Shown: positions 1-7,368, counted from the first letter of the stretch. The stretch is 8,229 nt of DNA from Deltaproteobacteria bacterium (GCA_016934135.1 JAFGTK010000187.1:1-8229), one strand, 5' to 3'. Numbers and translations are program-made. Notes: generated from the letters alone by a model not told the origin.

Positions 1-40
1 GAAACGCCTGCTTCATCCTCATCCACTAAAGATTCGGATT

Positions 41-44
41 AGGG
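41..44 (+). promoter_or_regulatory. Ribosome binding site of moaC
   Basis: AGGG lies 7 nt before the ATG at 52. It is a modest Shine-Dalgarno match but well spaced, and it supports that start codon. Confidence 0.5.
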
Positions 45-51
45 TCGGTTC

Positions 52-531
52 ATGGGACTGACTCATCTCGATAAAAACGGCGCAGTCGTGATGGTTGATG
101 TGGGTGAAAAGGGTCTCTCCCACAGGGTAGCCCGTGCCAGAGGATCGATACACATGAACAGGGAGGCCTTCAGCGCCATCATGACGGATTCGATCAAAAA
201 GGGCAATGTCCTGGCCACGGCCAAGGTTGCGGCAATAATGGCTGCAAAAAACACATCGAATACTATTCCCCTTTGTCATCCCCTGCCCATCGATCAGGTT
301 TCCGTGGACTTTTTCCCCCACGAGGAAACCTCGTCAATCGAGTCTGAGGTGATCGTGAAGGTCTCGGGCAAGACAGGGGTGGAAATGGAAGCCCTGCATG
401 CAGTGGGCATAGCCCTGCTTACCATTTATGACATGTGCAAGGCTGTTGATAAATCCATGGTAATAGACGGCATCCGTCTTATGGAAAAGACCGGCGGCAA
501 AAGCGGTCACTATAAACGGGATTTAGAATAA
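52..531 (+). CDS. moaC: Cyclic pyranopterin monophosphate synthase MoaC
   Basis: MoaC works with the radical-SAM enzyme MoaA in the first stage of molybdenum cofactor synthesis: it converts the 3',8-cyclo-GTP intermediate to cyclic pyranopterin monophosphate in the cytoplasm. The 159-residue product has the usual family length (about 160) and shows the family signatures in order: the N-terminal LTHLDKNGAVVMVDVGEK stretch, IPLCHPL at 72-78, GVEMEAL at 109-115, YDMCKAVDK at 126-134 and KTGGKSG at 146-152. Asp127 and Lys130 sit where the catalytic Asp and Lys of E. coli MoaC are expected. The ATG at 52 is preceded by AGGG. It is the only rightward gene in the left part. Its last 22 bp overlap the 3' end of tmk on the other strand, and no terminator hairpin is visible after the stop. 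Other Mo-cofactor genes are not in the window. The family call is very secure. Confidence 0.97.
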   Translation: MGLTHLDKNGAVVMVDVGEKGLSHRVARARGSIHMNREAFSAIMTDSIKKGNVLATAKVAAIMAAKNTSNTIPLCHPLPIDQVSVDFFPHEETSSIESEVIVKVSGKTGVEMEALHAVGIALLTIYDMCKAVDKSMVIDGIRLMEKTGGKSGHYKRDLE

Positions 532-1109
532 AACTCCTCGACAAGGGAGACGATCTCATGGGTCACTTCGATCCGGTCCCTGTCGGCATTGATGATGCGG
601 TGACGTTTTTCCGTGGCAATATCAAGGAATGCCTTGCGGATCATCTGGTGATATTCGTTATCCCTGTTTTCAAACTTGTCACCAGGGGTAATCCTTTTCA
701 ATGCCTTTGCCGGGTCGACGTCCAGAACAAAGGTGATGTCCGGTTCAATCCAGGTTCCGCTTGATTCCATGAGATTTTTTGTTTCATGATAGCCAAGGCC
801 GCCGACAATGCCCTGGTAGACAAGGGTGGAATCTATAAACCTGTCTATGACAATGACCTTCCCCTTGGCCAGCCCGGGCTTTATTATCTCTTCGATGTTC
901 TGTCTTCTCGATGCCAGTACCAGGAGAAGCTCAGTCATGGTGTCTATGCCTTCAGACATGAAAAGCGACCTTATCTTTTCGGAAAGAGAAGAGCCGCCAG
1001 GCTCCCGAAGGGAAAGCCATGGCAGCTCCTTGTTGTCCAGGATAGAACAGAGGCGGGCGCAGTGTGTTGACTTGCCTACACCTTCCCCGCCTTCAAAACT
1101 GATGATCAT
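510..1109 (-). CDS. tmk: Thymidylate kinase (dTMP kinase)
   Basis: Phosphorylates dTMP to dTDP with ATP, an essential cytoplasmic step of dTTP synthesis. The 199-residue protein is a little shorter than the roughly 210 residues usual for the family. Visible motifs are the P-loop GGEGVGKS (residues 7-14), the REPGG element (35-39), the DR pair in VIDRFIDSTLVYQG (Asp89, Arg90), and a short LID segment around 137-150 carrying Lys138, Arg139, Lys145 and Arg149. The P-loop itself has no extra basic residue, so the LID probably supplies the catalytic positive charge, as in the E. coli-type enzymes. Its ATG overlaps the ppdK TGA as ATGA, and the preceding bases are A-rich with no clear Shine-Dalgarno, so translation probably depends on ribosomes finishing ppdK. 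The 3' end runs 22 bp into moaC on the opposite strand. Confidence 0.96.
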   Translation of the reverse strand: MIISFEGGEGVGKSTHCARLCSILDNKELPWLSLREPGGSSLSEKIRSLFMSEGIDTMTELLLVLASRRQNIEEIIKPGLAKGKVIVIDRFIDSTLVYQGIVGGLGYHETKNLMESSGTWIEPDITFVLDVDPAKALKRITPGDKFENRDNEYHQMIRKAFLDIATEKRHRIINADRDRIEVTHEIVSLVEEFYSKSRL

Positions 1110-3769
1110 TTTTTATTGTTCAGTGCTGCATGTGCAGCTGCAAGCCGTGCAATGGGTACCCGATAGGGGGAGCAGCTCACATAATTCAGCCCTACTCTGT
1201 GGCAGAAATCGATTGATGAAGGCTCTCCGCCGTGCTCGCCGCAGATACCCACCTTCAGGTTCGGCCTGGTGGTCCTGCCCTTTTCGACACCGATCCGTAC
1301 CAGTTCCCCTACACCTTCCTGATCGATAGCCATGAACGGATCCTTGGGCAGGATCTTCTTGTCTACATATACGGGAAGGAACTTACCGGCATCATCCCTC
1401 GAAAGGCCGAATGTTGTCTGGGTCAGGTCGTTGGTTCCAAAGGAGAAGAACTCTGCCTGTTCGGCAATCTGGTCTGCGGTAAGCGCAGCCCTTGGAAGCT
1501 CGATCATGGTTCCGACCTTGTATTCAAGGGTTACTCCCTGGGTCTTCATGATCTCTTCAGCCACTTCGACAGTCATCTTTCTCAGTATCTTAAGTTCATT
1601 GACATGGCCTACCAGAGGGATCATGATTTCAGGCTCCACCTTGATGCCCTGCTTGCTTGCCTCACATGCAGCCTCCATAATGGCCCTGACCTGCATCTCG
1701 TAGATCTCGGGATAGGTAATACCCAGCCTGCATCCGCGGTGCCCAAGCATTGGATTGGCTTCGTGAAGGGAATCCCTCTTTGCCTTTATCTCTTCAGCGG
1801 GTTTTTTCAAAGAATTTGCCACCTCGGCAATCTCATCGTCTGTATGCGGAAGGAACTCGTGCAGAGGCGGATCAAGAAGTCTGACAGTTACGGGAAGGCC
1901 GTTCATGACCTCGAAGATTGCCTTGAAATCGCCCTTCTGCATGGGCTTGATCTTGTCAAGGGTAGCCCTTCTTCCCTCTTCGTCTTCAGCAAGGATCATT
2001 TCCCGTACTGCCAGGATACGCTCTCCTTCGAAGAACATATGCTCGGTGCGGCACAGACCGATCCCTTCTGCGCCGAAATCGCGCGCTACCTGGGAATCAT
2101 GGGGTGTATCGGCATTGGTTCTGACACCAAGCTGCCTGATCTTGTCGGCCCATTCCATGATAGTGCCGAATGAACCGGAAAGTGTGGGTTTAACAGTCGG
2201 ACATTTTCCGAGCATGACCTCGCCGGTTGTTCCGTCAAGGGTTATGAAGTCGCCCTTTTTGATCTTCCGCCCTCCCAGGGTGGATACCTGGGTGGTATAA
2301 TCAATGGTGAGATCCTGGCATCCGGAGACACAGCACTTGCCCATTCCGCGGGCAACGACAGCCGCATGGGAAGTCATGCCTCCGCGGGCGGTGAGAACAC
2401 CTTCGGCAACGTTCATGCCATGAATATCCTCAGGAGAGGTCTCGATACGTACCAGGATAACCTTTTCGCCTTTACCCGCCTCGACCTCAGCATCATCAGC
2501 CGAAAAGACCACGCGGCCGACAGCAGCACCCGGAGATGCCGGAAGGCCCTTGCCGATGATTTCCTTGTCGGCATTGGGGTCGATCTGTGGATGGAGGAGC
2601 TGGTCTATCTGATCCGGGTTGACCCTGAGCACTGCCTCTTCTTTGGAGATAAGACCTTCTTCTACCATATCCACTGCAATACTCACTGCTGCGGCAGCTG
2701 TGCGTTTCCCGGTCCTGGTCTGAAGCATCCAGAGATTTCCCTCCTGGATGGTAAATTCTATATCCTGCATGTCCCTGTAATGATTCTCAAGGGTCTGATA
2801 GACATCGACGAGCTGTTTGTACTGATCGGACATTAACTCTTCCAGAGATACCTGTGAAGGCTCATGTCTTCCCTGGATATTGATAGGCATCGGGGTTCTG
2901 ATGCCGGCGACAACATCCTCGCCCTGTGCGTTGGGCAGGTATTCGCCGTAGAATACATTTTCACCGGTTGCCGGGTCACGGGTGAATGCCACCCCGGTAG
3001 CCGAGTTGTCGCCCATGTTGCCGAATACCATTGCCTGTACATTCACGGCGGTTCCCCATTCATCAGGGATGCTGTTGAGCTTTCTGTAGGTAATGGCCCT
3101 CGGGGTATTCCATGATCTGAATACGGCCTCGATGCCTCCCCAGAGCTGCTCCATCGGGTCGGAAGGCAGGTCTCTGCCGGTCAGTGTCTTGACCTTCTCC
3201 TTTAGAATGACAACAAGCTGTTTCAGATCTTCAGCACTGAGTTCCGTATCGAGCTTGACGCCCTTTTTGTGCTTCATGTTCTCCAGCTCTTCCTCGAGTT
3301 CCTGAGAGTCCGCTTCCATGACCACATCTGAATACATCTGGATAAAGCGCCTGTAGCAGTCATAAGCAAAACGCTCATTTCCGCTGAGTTTTATCAGGCC
3401 GTGAACAGTATCGTCATTGATGCCCAGGTTCAGAACCGTGTCCATCATGCCCGGCATAGATGCCCTTGCACCGGAACGTACGGAAAATAGCAGCGGGGCC
3501 TCGGGGTCTCCGAATCCAAGACCCATAGCCCGTTCAACCTTGCGGATTGCATCCTTGACCTGAGTCTTGAGATCTTTGGGCAACCCGTTTGTTTCATAGT
3601 ATACCGTGCACATTTCCGTGGAAATGGTAAATCCAGGGGGCACGGGTATGCCGATATTGGTCATTTCTGCGAGATTAGCACCCTTGCCGCCCAGAGCTGC
3701 CTTCATTTCTGCATTGCCCTCTGCTTTGGTTCCTCTTCCACCGAAGAGATACACATATTTCTTTGCCAT
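1106..3769 (-). CDS. ppdK: Pyruvate, phosphate dikinase
   Basis: Reversibly interconverts pyruvate + ATP + Pi and phosphoenolpyruvate + AMP + PPi, linking glycolysis or gluconeogenesis to PPi metabolism. The 887-residue protein has full family length (about 875-900) with all three domains: N-terminal ATP-grasp nucleotide-binding domain (about 1-350, including GGKGANLAEM near 28-37 and the SVRSGARASMPGMMDT segment at 96-111), the swivelling phosphohistidine domain with catalytic His468 in GGMTSHAAV (463-471), and the C-terminal PEP/pyruvate TIM barrel (about 530-887), including GLCRTEHMFF (571-580), MLGHRGCRLG (674-683), SFGTNDLTQ (776-784) and GICGEHGG with the expected catalytic Cys843. Thr466-Ser467 just before the catalytic His match the position phosphorylated by PPDK regulatory proteins in other organisms; no such regulator is in the window. 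The start has a good Shine-Dalgarno (AGGGAG, 6 nt spacing). Transcribed leftward and coupled to tmk by a 4-bp ATGA overlap. Confidence 0.98.
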   Translation of the reverse strand: MAKKYVYLFGGRGTKAEGNAEMKAALGGKGANLAEMTNIGIPVPPGFTISTEMCTVYYETNGLPKDLKTQVKDAIRKVERAMGLGFGDPEAPLLFSVRSGARASMPGMMDTVLNLGINDDTVHGLIKLSGNERFAYDCYRRFIQMYSDVVMEADSQELEEELENMKHKKGVKLDTELSAEDLKQLVVILKEKVKTLTGRDLPSDPMEQLWGGIEAVFRSWNTPRAITYRKLNSIPDEWGTAVNVQAMVFGNMGDNSATGVAFTRDPATGENVFYGEYLPNAQGEDVVAGIRTPMPINIQGRHEPSQVSLEELMSDQYKQLVDVYQTLENHYRDMQDIEFTIQEGNLWMLQTRTGKRTAAAAVSIAVDMVEEGLISKEEAVLRVNPDQIDQLLHPQIDPNADKEIIGKGLPASPGAAVGRVVFSADDAEVEAGKGEKVILVRIETSPEDIHGMNVAEGVLTARGGMTSHAAVVARGMGKCCVSGCQDLTIDYTTQVSTLGGRKIKKGDFITLDGTTGEVMLGKCPTVKPTLSGSFGTIMEWADKIRQLGVRTNADTPHDSQVARDFGAEGIGLCRTEHMFFEGERILAVREMILAEDEEGRRATLDKIKPMQKGDFKAIFEVMNGLPVTVRLLDPPLHEFLPHTDDEIAEVANSLKKPAEEIKAKRDSLHEANPMLGHRGCRLGITYPEIYEMQVRAIMEAACEASKQGIKVEPEIMIPLVGHVNELKILRKMTVEVAEEIMKTQGVTLEYKVGTMIELPRAALTADQIAEQAEFFSFGTNDLTQTTFGLSRDDAGKFLPVYVDKKILPKDPFMAIDQEGVGELVRIGVEKGRTTRPNLKVGICGEHGGEPSSIDFCHRVGLNYVSCSPYRVPIARLAAAHAALNNKK

Positions 3770-3775
3770 AACAGT

Positions 3776-3781
3776 CTCCCT
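3776..3781 (-). promoter_or_regulatory. Ribosome binding site of ppdK
   Basis: AGGGAG on the minus strand lies 6 nt before the ATG at 3769. It is a strong, well-spaced Shine-Dalgarno that fixes the ppdK start. Confidence 0.75.
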
Positions 3782-3785
3782 CTCT

Positions 3786-3798
3786 ACACAATATGTGT
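3786..3798. repeat. Short palindrome in the ppdK leader
   Basis: ACACA-ATA-TGTGT is a perfect 5-bp inverted repeat with a 3-bp centre. It lies between the predicted ppdK -10 element and the Shine-Dalgarno, so it falls in the 5' untranslated leader. It could be an operator or a weak mRNA hairpin, but it is short enough to be chance. Confidence 0.3.
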
Positions 3799-3817
3799 TT
3801 ATAAACGGATAGACGAT

Positions 3818-3847
3818 AGTATAAATAAAGTTTTGTATTCAAGTAAA
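3818..3847 (-). promoter_or_regulatory. Candidate sigma-70 promoter of ppdK-tmk
   Basis: Read on the minus strand: a -35-like TTTACT (3847-3842), an 18-bp spacer and a -10 TATACT (3823-3818, five of six consensus bases). Transcription would start near 3811 and give a leader of about 40 nt before the ppdK ATG. The surrounding 3782-3850 stretch is AT-rich, unlike the flanking genes. The -35 matches only four of six bases, so this is moderate support. It would let ppdK-tmk be expressed separately from the genes upstream. Confidence 0.45.
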
Positions 3848-3889
3848 AAATGCCCCGGGACTTCATTTAAGATCGGGAGAGTGTTGTAT

Positions 3890-5227
3890 TCAGTTGTCTT
3901 TGAGGATTGACCTGGCTGCAATGACCCCTGAACAGCTTGCCTGGATAAGACCTCTGGTTATGCCTGCCCCGTCCCCGATGACATAAAGCCCTTCCACCTG
4001 TGTTTCAAGATTGCTCCCGAGCCTGATCCGGTTTGAGTAGAATTTAACCTCGATACCGTACAGGAGAGTATGGGCGGAGTTCACCCCGGGTGCAATCCTG
4101 TCCAGGCAGGTAAGCATCTCGATGATATCCGTAAGGATCCGATACGGCAGGCAGTAGCTCAGGTCCCCTGGGGTAGCCTGTTTCAGGGTTGGCTTTGTGG
4201 AACACTTCATGAGTCTCGATGCAGTGGTGCGTCTTCCGGAAAGAAGGTCTCCCAGTCTTTGCACGATTACCCCTTTTCCGAGCATGTTCGCCATGGTGGC
4301 TACTGATTCGCCGTATCCGATGGGGTCGTCGAAAGGCTCGGTGAAATCGGCGCTGACCAGGAGTGCGAAGTTGGTATTCTCGGTTCTTTTGTTTGCCCAT
4401 GAATGTCCGTTGACAGTCAGGATATCACCGACAGTCTCGCTCACCACTTCACCGTACGGGTTCATACAGAAGGTCCTGACCCTGTCATCAAAGGTTTTTG
4501 AATAGTAGATGAACTTGGTCTCATAGGCCTTGTCTGTAAGATCTTCCATAATCACTGCAGGCAGTTCCACGCGAACCCCCAGGTCCACCGGATTGGGATG
4601 GGTCTCCAGGCCGAGTTTCTTTGCCTGGGACGACATCCAGGAAGACCCCACCCTTCCTGGAGCTGCAATGACACAGGGCGCTTCAATGGTGGTGCCGTCA
4701 GAGAGGTTCACACCTTTTACACGGCCGTTTTCAGAGATGATGTCAACGGCTTTGGTATTGAATATAGTTCTGAGCCTTTTATCAAGGACGCTTCTAAGGT
4801 TTTTCAGGATGGTATAGCAGTTCTCCGTGCCTATGTGCCTGACCTTTGTCGGGATATAAACAAGGCCTGCCAGGCGTGCCTGTGCAGAGATGGCAGCGGC
4901 ATGGTCAGGGTCTATGGAAAAGACATCGCCGCAGGACTCGTAGCTGGAATATACGGAATCGATTTCATTCAACAGGCCAAGGAGATCCTCTTCAGGCAGC
5001 AGCGTTGACAGCTGGCCGCCTACATCGGTAGAGATGGTGAGCTTTCCGTCACTGTATGCGCCTGCCCCACCCCAGCCGATGACCATCTCCTTGCCTGTTC
5101 TGCTTCTTTCGTCAATGTCCTTTCCCTGTTCCACAATAACGATATCGAGCTCAGGAGATCTTTTTGACAATTCGAGTGCGGCAAATATCCCTGCAGGACC
5201 GGCACCGATTATAACAACATCAGCCAT
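3890..5227 (-). CDS. COG2509-family FAD-dependent dehydrogenase, substrate unknown
   Basis: A 445-residue flavoprotein resembling the uncharacterised COG2509 family of predicted FAD-dependent dehydrogenases; no reaction can be assigned. The N-terminus is a Rossmann dinucleotide-binding fold: GAGPAG at 8-13, with Glu33 at the end of the second strand where it would bind the FAD ribose. Family-type segments follow: GWGGAGAYSDGKL (51-63), AAPGRVG (188-194), RTFCMNPYGEVV (251-262), and a C-terminal FAD-closing segment GLYVIGDGAGITRGLIQASC (413-432). No signal peptide, membrane segment or iron-sulfur cysteine cluster is evident, so it is probably cytoplasmic. The ATG at 5227 lies inside the end of lptG (8-bp overlap) behind a perfect AAGGAGG with 7 nt spacing, so it is co-transcribed and probably translationally coupled with lptG. 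A 120-bp gap with no clear terminator separates it from ppdK. Confidence 0.9.
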   Translation of the reverse strand: MADVVIIGAGPAGIFAALELSKRSPELDIVIVEQGKDIDERSRTGKEMVIGWGGAGAYSDGKLTISTDVGGQLSTLLPEEDLLGLLNEIDSVYSSYESCGDVFSIDPDHAAAISAQARLAGLVYIPTKVRHIGTENCYTILKNLRSVLDKRLRTIFNTKAVDIISENGRVKGVNLSDGTTIEAPCVIAAPGRVGSSWMSSQAKKLGLETHPNPVDLGVRVELPAVIMEDLTDKAYETKFIYYSKTFDDRVRTFCMNPYGEVVSETVGDILTVNGHSWANKRTENTNFALLVSADFTEPFDDPIGYGESVATMANMLGKGVIVQRLGDLLSGRRTTASRLMKCSTKPTLKQATPGDLSYCLPYRILTDIIEMLTCLDRIAPGVNSAHTLLYGIEVKFYSNRIRLGSNLETQVEGLYVIGDGAGITRGLIQASCSGVIAARSILKDN

Positions 5228-6302
5228 AAGTGGACCTCCTTGTATAAAGCAATATCAGCCCCAGGGAAACTGCAGCGATATTTGCAGCCCAGGATGCGAT
5301 TACAGGCTCGAGCATACCCGAAGTCCCCAGGCTTGTCACCCCGGAATGCAGGAACCAGTATGACAGACCCAGTACAAGGCCGACAGAGATCCCCCGGGCT
5401 ATACCTCCTGCCCGTGGAAACCTCATACCGAAAGGCAGGACCAGTATGGTCATTATTATGGGAGAGAATGAAAAACCGATCCTGCTGTGAAAAACCGTTT
5501 CCACTGATGTGGAGCGTATGCCGTCAATTTCGAGTTGATCCAGGTATTGTTTAAGGTCGCCTATGGGGAGCACTTCCGGGTTTGTCTGTGCCATGACAAG
5601 GTCTGCCGGTCCTCTTGAAAGCGGAAGCGCATGCATGGAATGATCCATAGTGATGCCCCTCTCGCCAAGATAGATGACATCCAGTTTGTCGACAGACCAG
5701 AACTGTGTGTTCCACCTCGCCTTTTCAGCCCGGATAACAGAGGTGAGTTTTCCCGACGAGGTCCGATAACAGGAGACATTGTTCATTATGCCCTGTTCAA
5801 TATCCATGTGTTCTACAAAATAGATGTCTCCGCCTACCTTGAACCGGCCGCCGGTCACTGAGAAGGATCCATCGATATCTCTTTTTCTGATATTGATGTT
5901 TTCAATCCTGTCCGCTTTCTCCTGGGCCATTGGATACACATAGAATGATACCGATCCCATTGCGCATGTGGCGAGAATGCCGGTGAGGATATAGGGAAGA
6001 AATATCCGGTATGTTGAAACGGAACACGCCTGCATGGCAATGGTCTCTACATGACGGGATAATGCCGCCTGTGTTGCCAGGATGCCCAGACACACGGAAA
6101 AGGGAAGGACCCAGTATACTACCTGCGGTATGGACAGGACGGTGTACATCAGGATTGTCTGCAGGTCGGTATTGTGTTCTGCAAACAATGAAAGGTTCCC
6201 GAAAAACCTCGAAATCATAATCAGCAGGACAAGACCTGTCAGGCAGGCAAAACACATGAACAGGGACTTTTTGAAGATATATCGGGTGATAGTATCTATA
6301 AT
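5220..6302 (-). CDS. lptG: LPS export permease LptG, probable ATT start
   Basis: LptG-type permease (YjgP/YjgQ family). LptF and LptG form the inner-membrane core of the LptB2FG transporter, which extracts lipopolysaccharide and passes it to the periplasmic bridge. From 6302 the product is 360 residues, the same length as E. coli LptG. It has three N-terminal membrane segments (about 14-35, 50-78, 98-125), a periplasmic domain (about 130-270) and three C-terminal segments (about 275-295, 304-322, 332-354). The first in-frame ATG is at 6257, but starting there removes IIDTITRYIFKKSLF, the amphipathic lead-in with the conserved RYI-type motif that precedes the first membrane helix. The only upstream codon correctly spaced from the Shine-Dalgarno is ATT at 6302 (AAGGAGG, 6 nt), which shares one base with the lptF stop (TGATT). 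If only ATG were accepted, the CDS would be 5220-6257. Function is secure; the start is a strong inference. Confidence 0.9.
   Translation of the reverse strand: MIDTITRYIFKKSLFMCFACLTGLVLLIMISRFFGNLSLFAEHNTDLQTILMYTVLSIPQVVYWVLPFSVCLGILATQAALSRHVETIAMQACSVSTYRIFLPYILTGILATCAMGSVSFYVYPMAQEKADRIENINIRKRDIDGSFSVTGGRFKVGGDIYFVEHMDIEQGIMNNVSCYRTSSGKLTSVIRAEKARWNTQFWSVDKLDVIYLGERGITMDHSMHALPLSRGPADLVMAQTNPEVLPIGDLKQYLDQLEIDGIRSTSVETVFHSRIGFSFSPIIMTILVLPFGMRFPRAGGIARGISVGLVLGLSYWFLHSGVTSLGTSGMLEPVIASWAANIAAVSLGLILLYTRRSTYG
5235..5241 (-). promoter_or_regulatory. Ribosome binding site of the FAD dehydrogenase, inside lptG
   Basis: A perfect AAGGAGG on the minus strand, 7 nt before the ATG at 5227. 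It is contained in the last codons of lptG, where it encodes part of Thr-Arg-Arg, so a ribosome finishing lptG sits over it. Confidence 0.85.
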
Positions 6303-7357
6303 CAGTTACCTCCTTGGCTTAAGGGGGATTTGCGCCAGAGGTGTATTGCAATGAGCACGAAACAGAAAAACATGTTCGGCATCCATGCGCCCCAAAGCGG
6401 GGCAAGCAACTCAGCCCTTACCAGACGGTCCGCAAATATGAATACCAGATAGTATCCCAGTATTGTCGAGATCCCCACAATAAAGCCGGTATGCCTCGGT
6501 GATCGAGGCCTCTGAATACCGAAACTGATTCCGATCAGTCCCAGAATAATGTTCAGGACAGGAAAGGAAAACCGGTTGTAGTACTCCTTTATCCATCTCG
6601 GTTCCGGATACTTCCTGATCATTTCTTTCAATTCGGGCTGCGTTGCCGATTCATAGGCCCGGATGCTCAGTTCTTTGCCGAGATTTGCCTCGATGGTGAA
6701 AAGATACTCATCAAAGGTTATATACCTCAGCGCCGCCTCGGTAGACATGTACATGCTTCCGTCGGTGAGCCTCATCATGATGCCCGAGGAAGTGACATCG
6801 ATCGTCCCTGTTTCGGCAGTGATGATGGAGCTGTCTTTTCCCATTGTTTCAATAAATACATTGTTCAGTCTTTTCTGAACCTGGTTTACGGTTTCAATAT
6901 ACAGAATAATGCCTTTAAAGGTGTCGTCGAATTCCCTCTCCTTGAGAAAGGCATAGATCTTCTCCGGCGCCTTCTCGACCAGTTTTGTCTCGATCTTCTT
7001 GATGGACATGGGGCCCAGATATGTAGATATTGACATATGTGCCATCATGCACAGCACTGACAGTATGATAACAGGAAGTGACAATGTTGAGTTCTTTACG
7101 CCGCATGCCTTCATTGCAATGATCTCCGATTCCGTGGAGAGCTTCTCGAGCACAAGCAGGATGGAAAACAGCAATGCCATGGGCAGGACAAATACCGCCA
7201 TGGGGACCATGATGAAAAAGAATACATCAATGTCCGATATGGATACGAACCTGCCGATCCGTATCCATTCGACGATAAACATCACCGCATAGAGTACCAG
7301 GGAGGAGGAAAGGAATACCGTGGTCAGGTATCTCAGGATATATCGTCGGATTATCAT
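6302..7357 (-). CDS. lptF: LPS export permease LptF
   Basis: LptF-type permease, the partner of LptG in the LptB2FG lipopolysaccharide extractor. The 351-residue protein is close to the E. coli length (366). The N-terminus MIIRRYILRYL is typical of the family and leads into the first membrane helix (about 12-34); further helices lie at about 44-70 and 93-114, then a periplasmic domain (about 120-255) and three C-terminal helices (about 262-281, 289-309, 319-340). ESEIIAMKACGVK at 76-88 is the family's conserved cytoplasmic loop. The start at 7357 is the only possible one, since an in-frame TAA lies just upstream within the promoter -10. No Shine-Dalgarno precedes it. Its stop overlaps the proposed lptG start by one base. 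LptA, LptB and LptC are not in the window. It is read divergently from the OmpA-domain lipoprotein gene. Confidence 0.95.
   Translation of the reverse strand: MIIRRYILRYLTTVFLSSSLVLYAVMFIVEWIRIGRFVSISDIDVFFFIMVPMAVFVLPMALLFSILLVLEKLSTESEIIAMKACGVKNSTLSLPVIILSVLCMMAHMSISTYLGPMSIKKIETKLVEKAPEKIYAFLKEREFDDTFKGIILYIETVNQVQKRLNNVFIETMGKDSSIITAETGTIDVTSSGIMMRLTDGSMYMSTEAALRYITFDEYLFTIEANLGKELSIRAYESATQPELKEMIRKYPEPRWIKEYYNRFSFPVLNIILGLIGISFGIQRPRSPRHTGFIVGISTILGYYLVFIFADRLVRAELLAPLWGAWMPNMFFCFVLIAIHLWRKSPLSQGGN
6309..6315 (-). promoter_or_regulatory. Ribosome binding site deciding the lptG start
   Basis: A perfect AAGGAGG on the minus strand sits within the Gln-Gly-Gly codons at the end of lptF. 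It is 6 nt before ATT at 6302, but 51 nt before the first ATG at 6257. The CTG at 6305 would be only 3 nt away. The site therefore points to ATT as the lptG start. Confidence 0.8.
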
Positions 7358-7368
7358 ATTGGTCGGCG

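Noticed and set aside
1..61. Possible 3' tail of a gene upstream of moaC
   Set aside because: All three plus-strand frames are open from base 1 but stop at 27-29, 40-42 or 59-61, and none gives a recognisable C-terminus, so the frame and even the existence of a gene cannot be decided.
532..560. CTCC...GGAG hairpin after the moaC stop
   Set aside because: Only a 4-bp stem with an 8-nt loop and no following T run; it lies in tmk coding sequence.
1232..2173. A 313-codon open frame on the plus strand within ppdK
   Set aside because: It is antisense to the conserved PPDK C-terminal region, its translation resembles no family I recognise, and long opposite-strand frames are common under highly conserved genes.
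2366..2836. A 156-codon plus-strand open frame within ppdK
   Set aside because: It is a shadow of the PPDK coding sequence with no ribosome binding site or recognisable motif.
3846..3860. GC-rich CCCGGG followed by a run of six T (minus strand), as a terminator after the FAD dehydrogenase
   Set aside because: CCCGGG is self-complementary without a loop, and no longer stem can be formed, so it is not a credible intrinsic terminator.
6303..6305. CTG as the lptG start codon
   Set aside because: It is in frame but only 3 nt from the Shine-Dalgarno, too close for efficient initiation; ATT at 6302 is better spaced.
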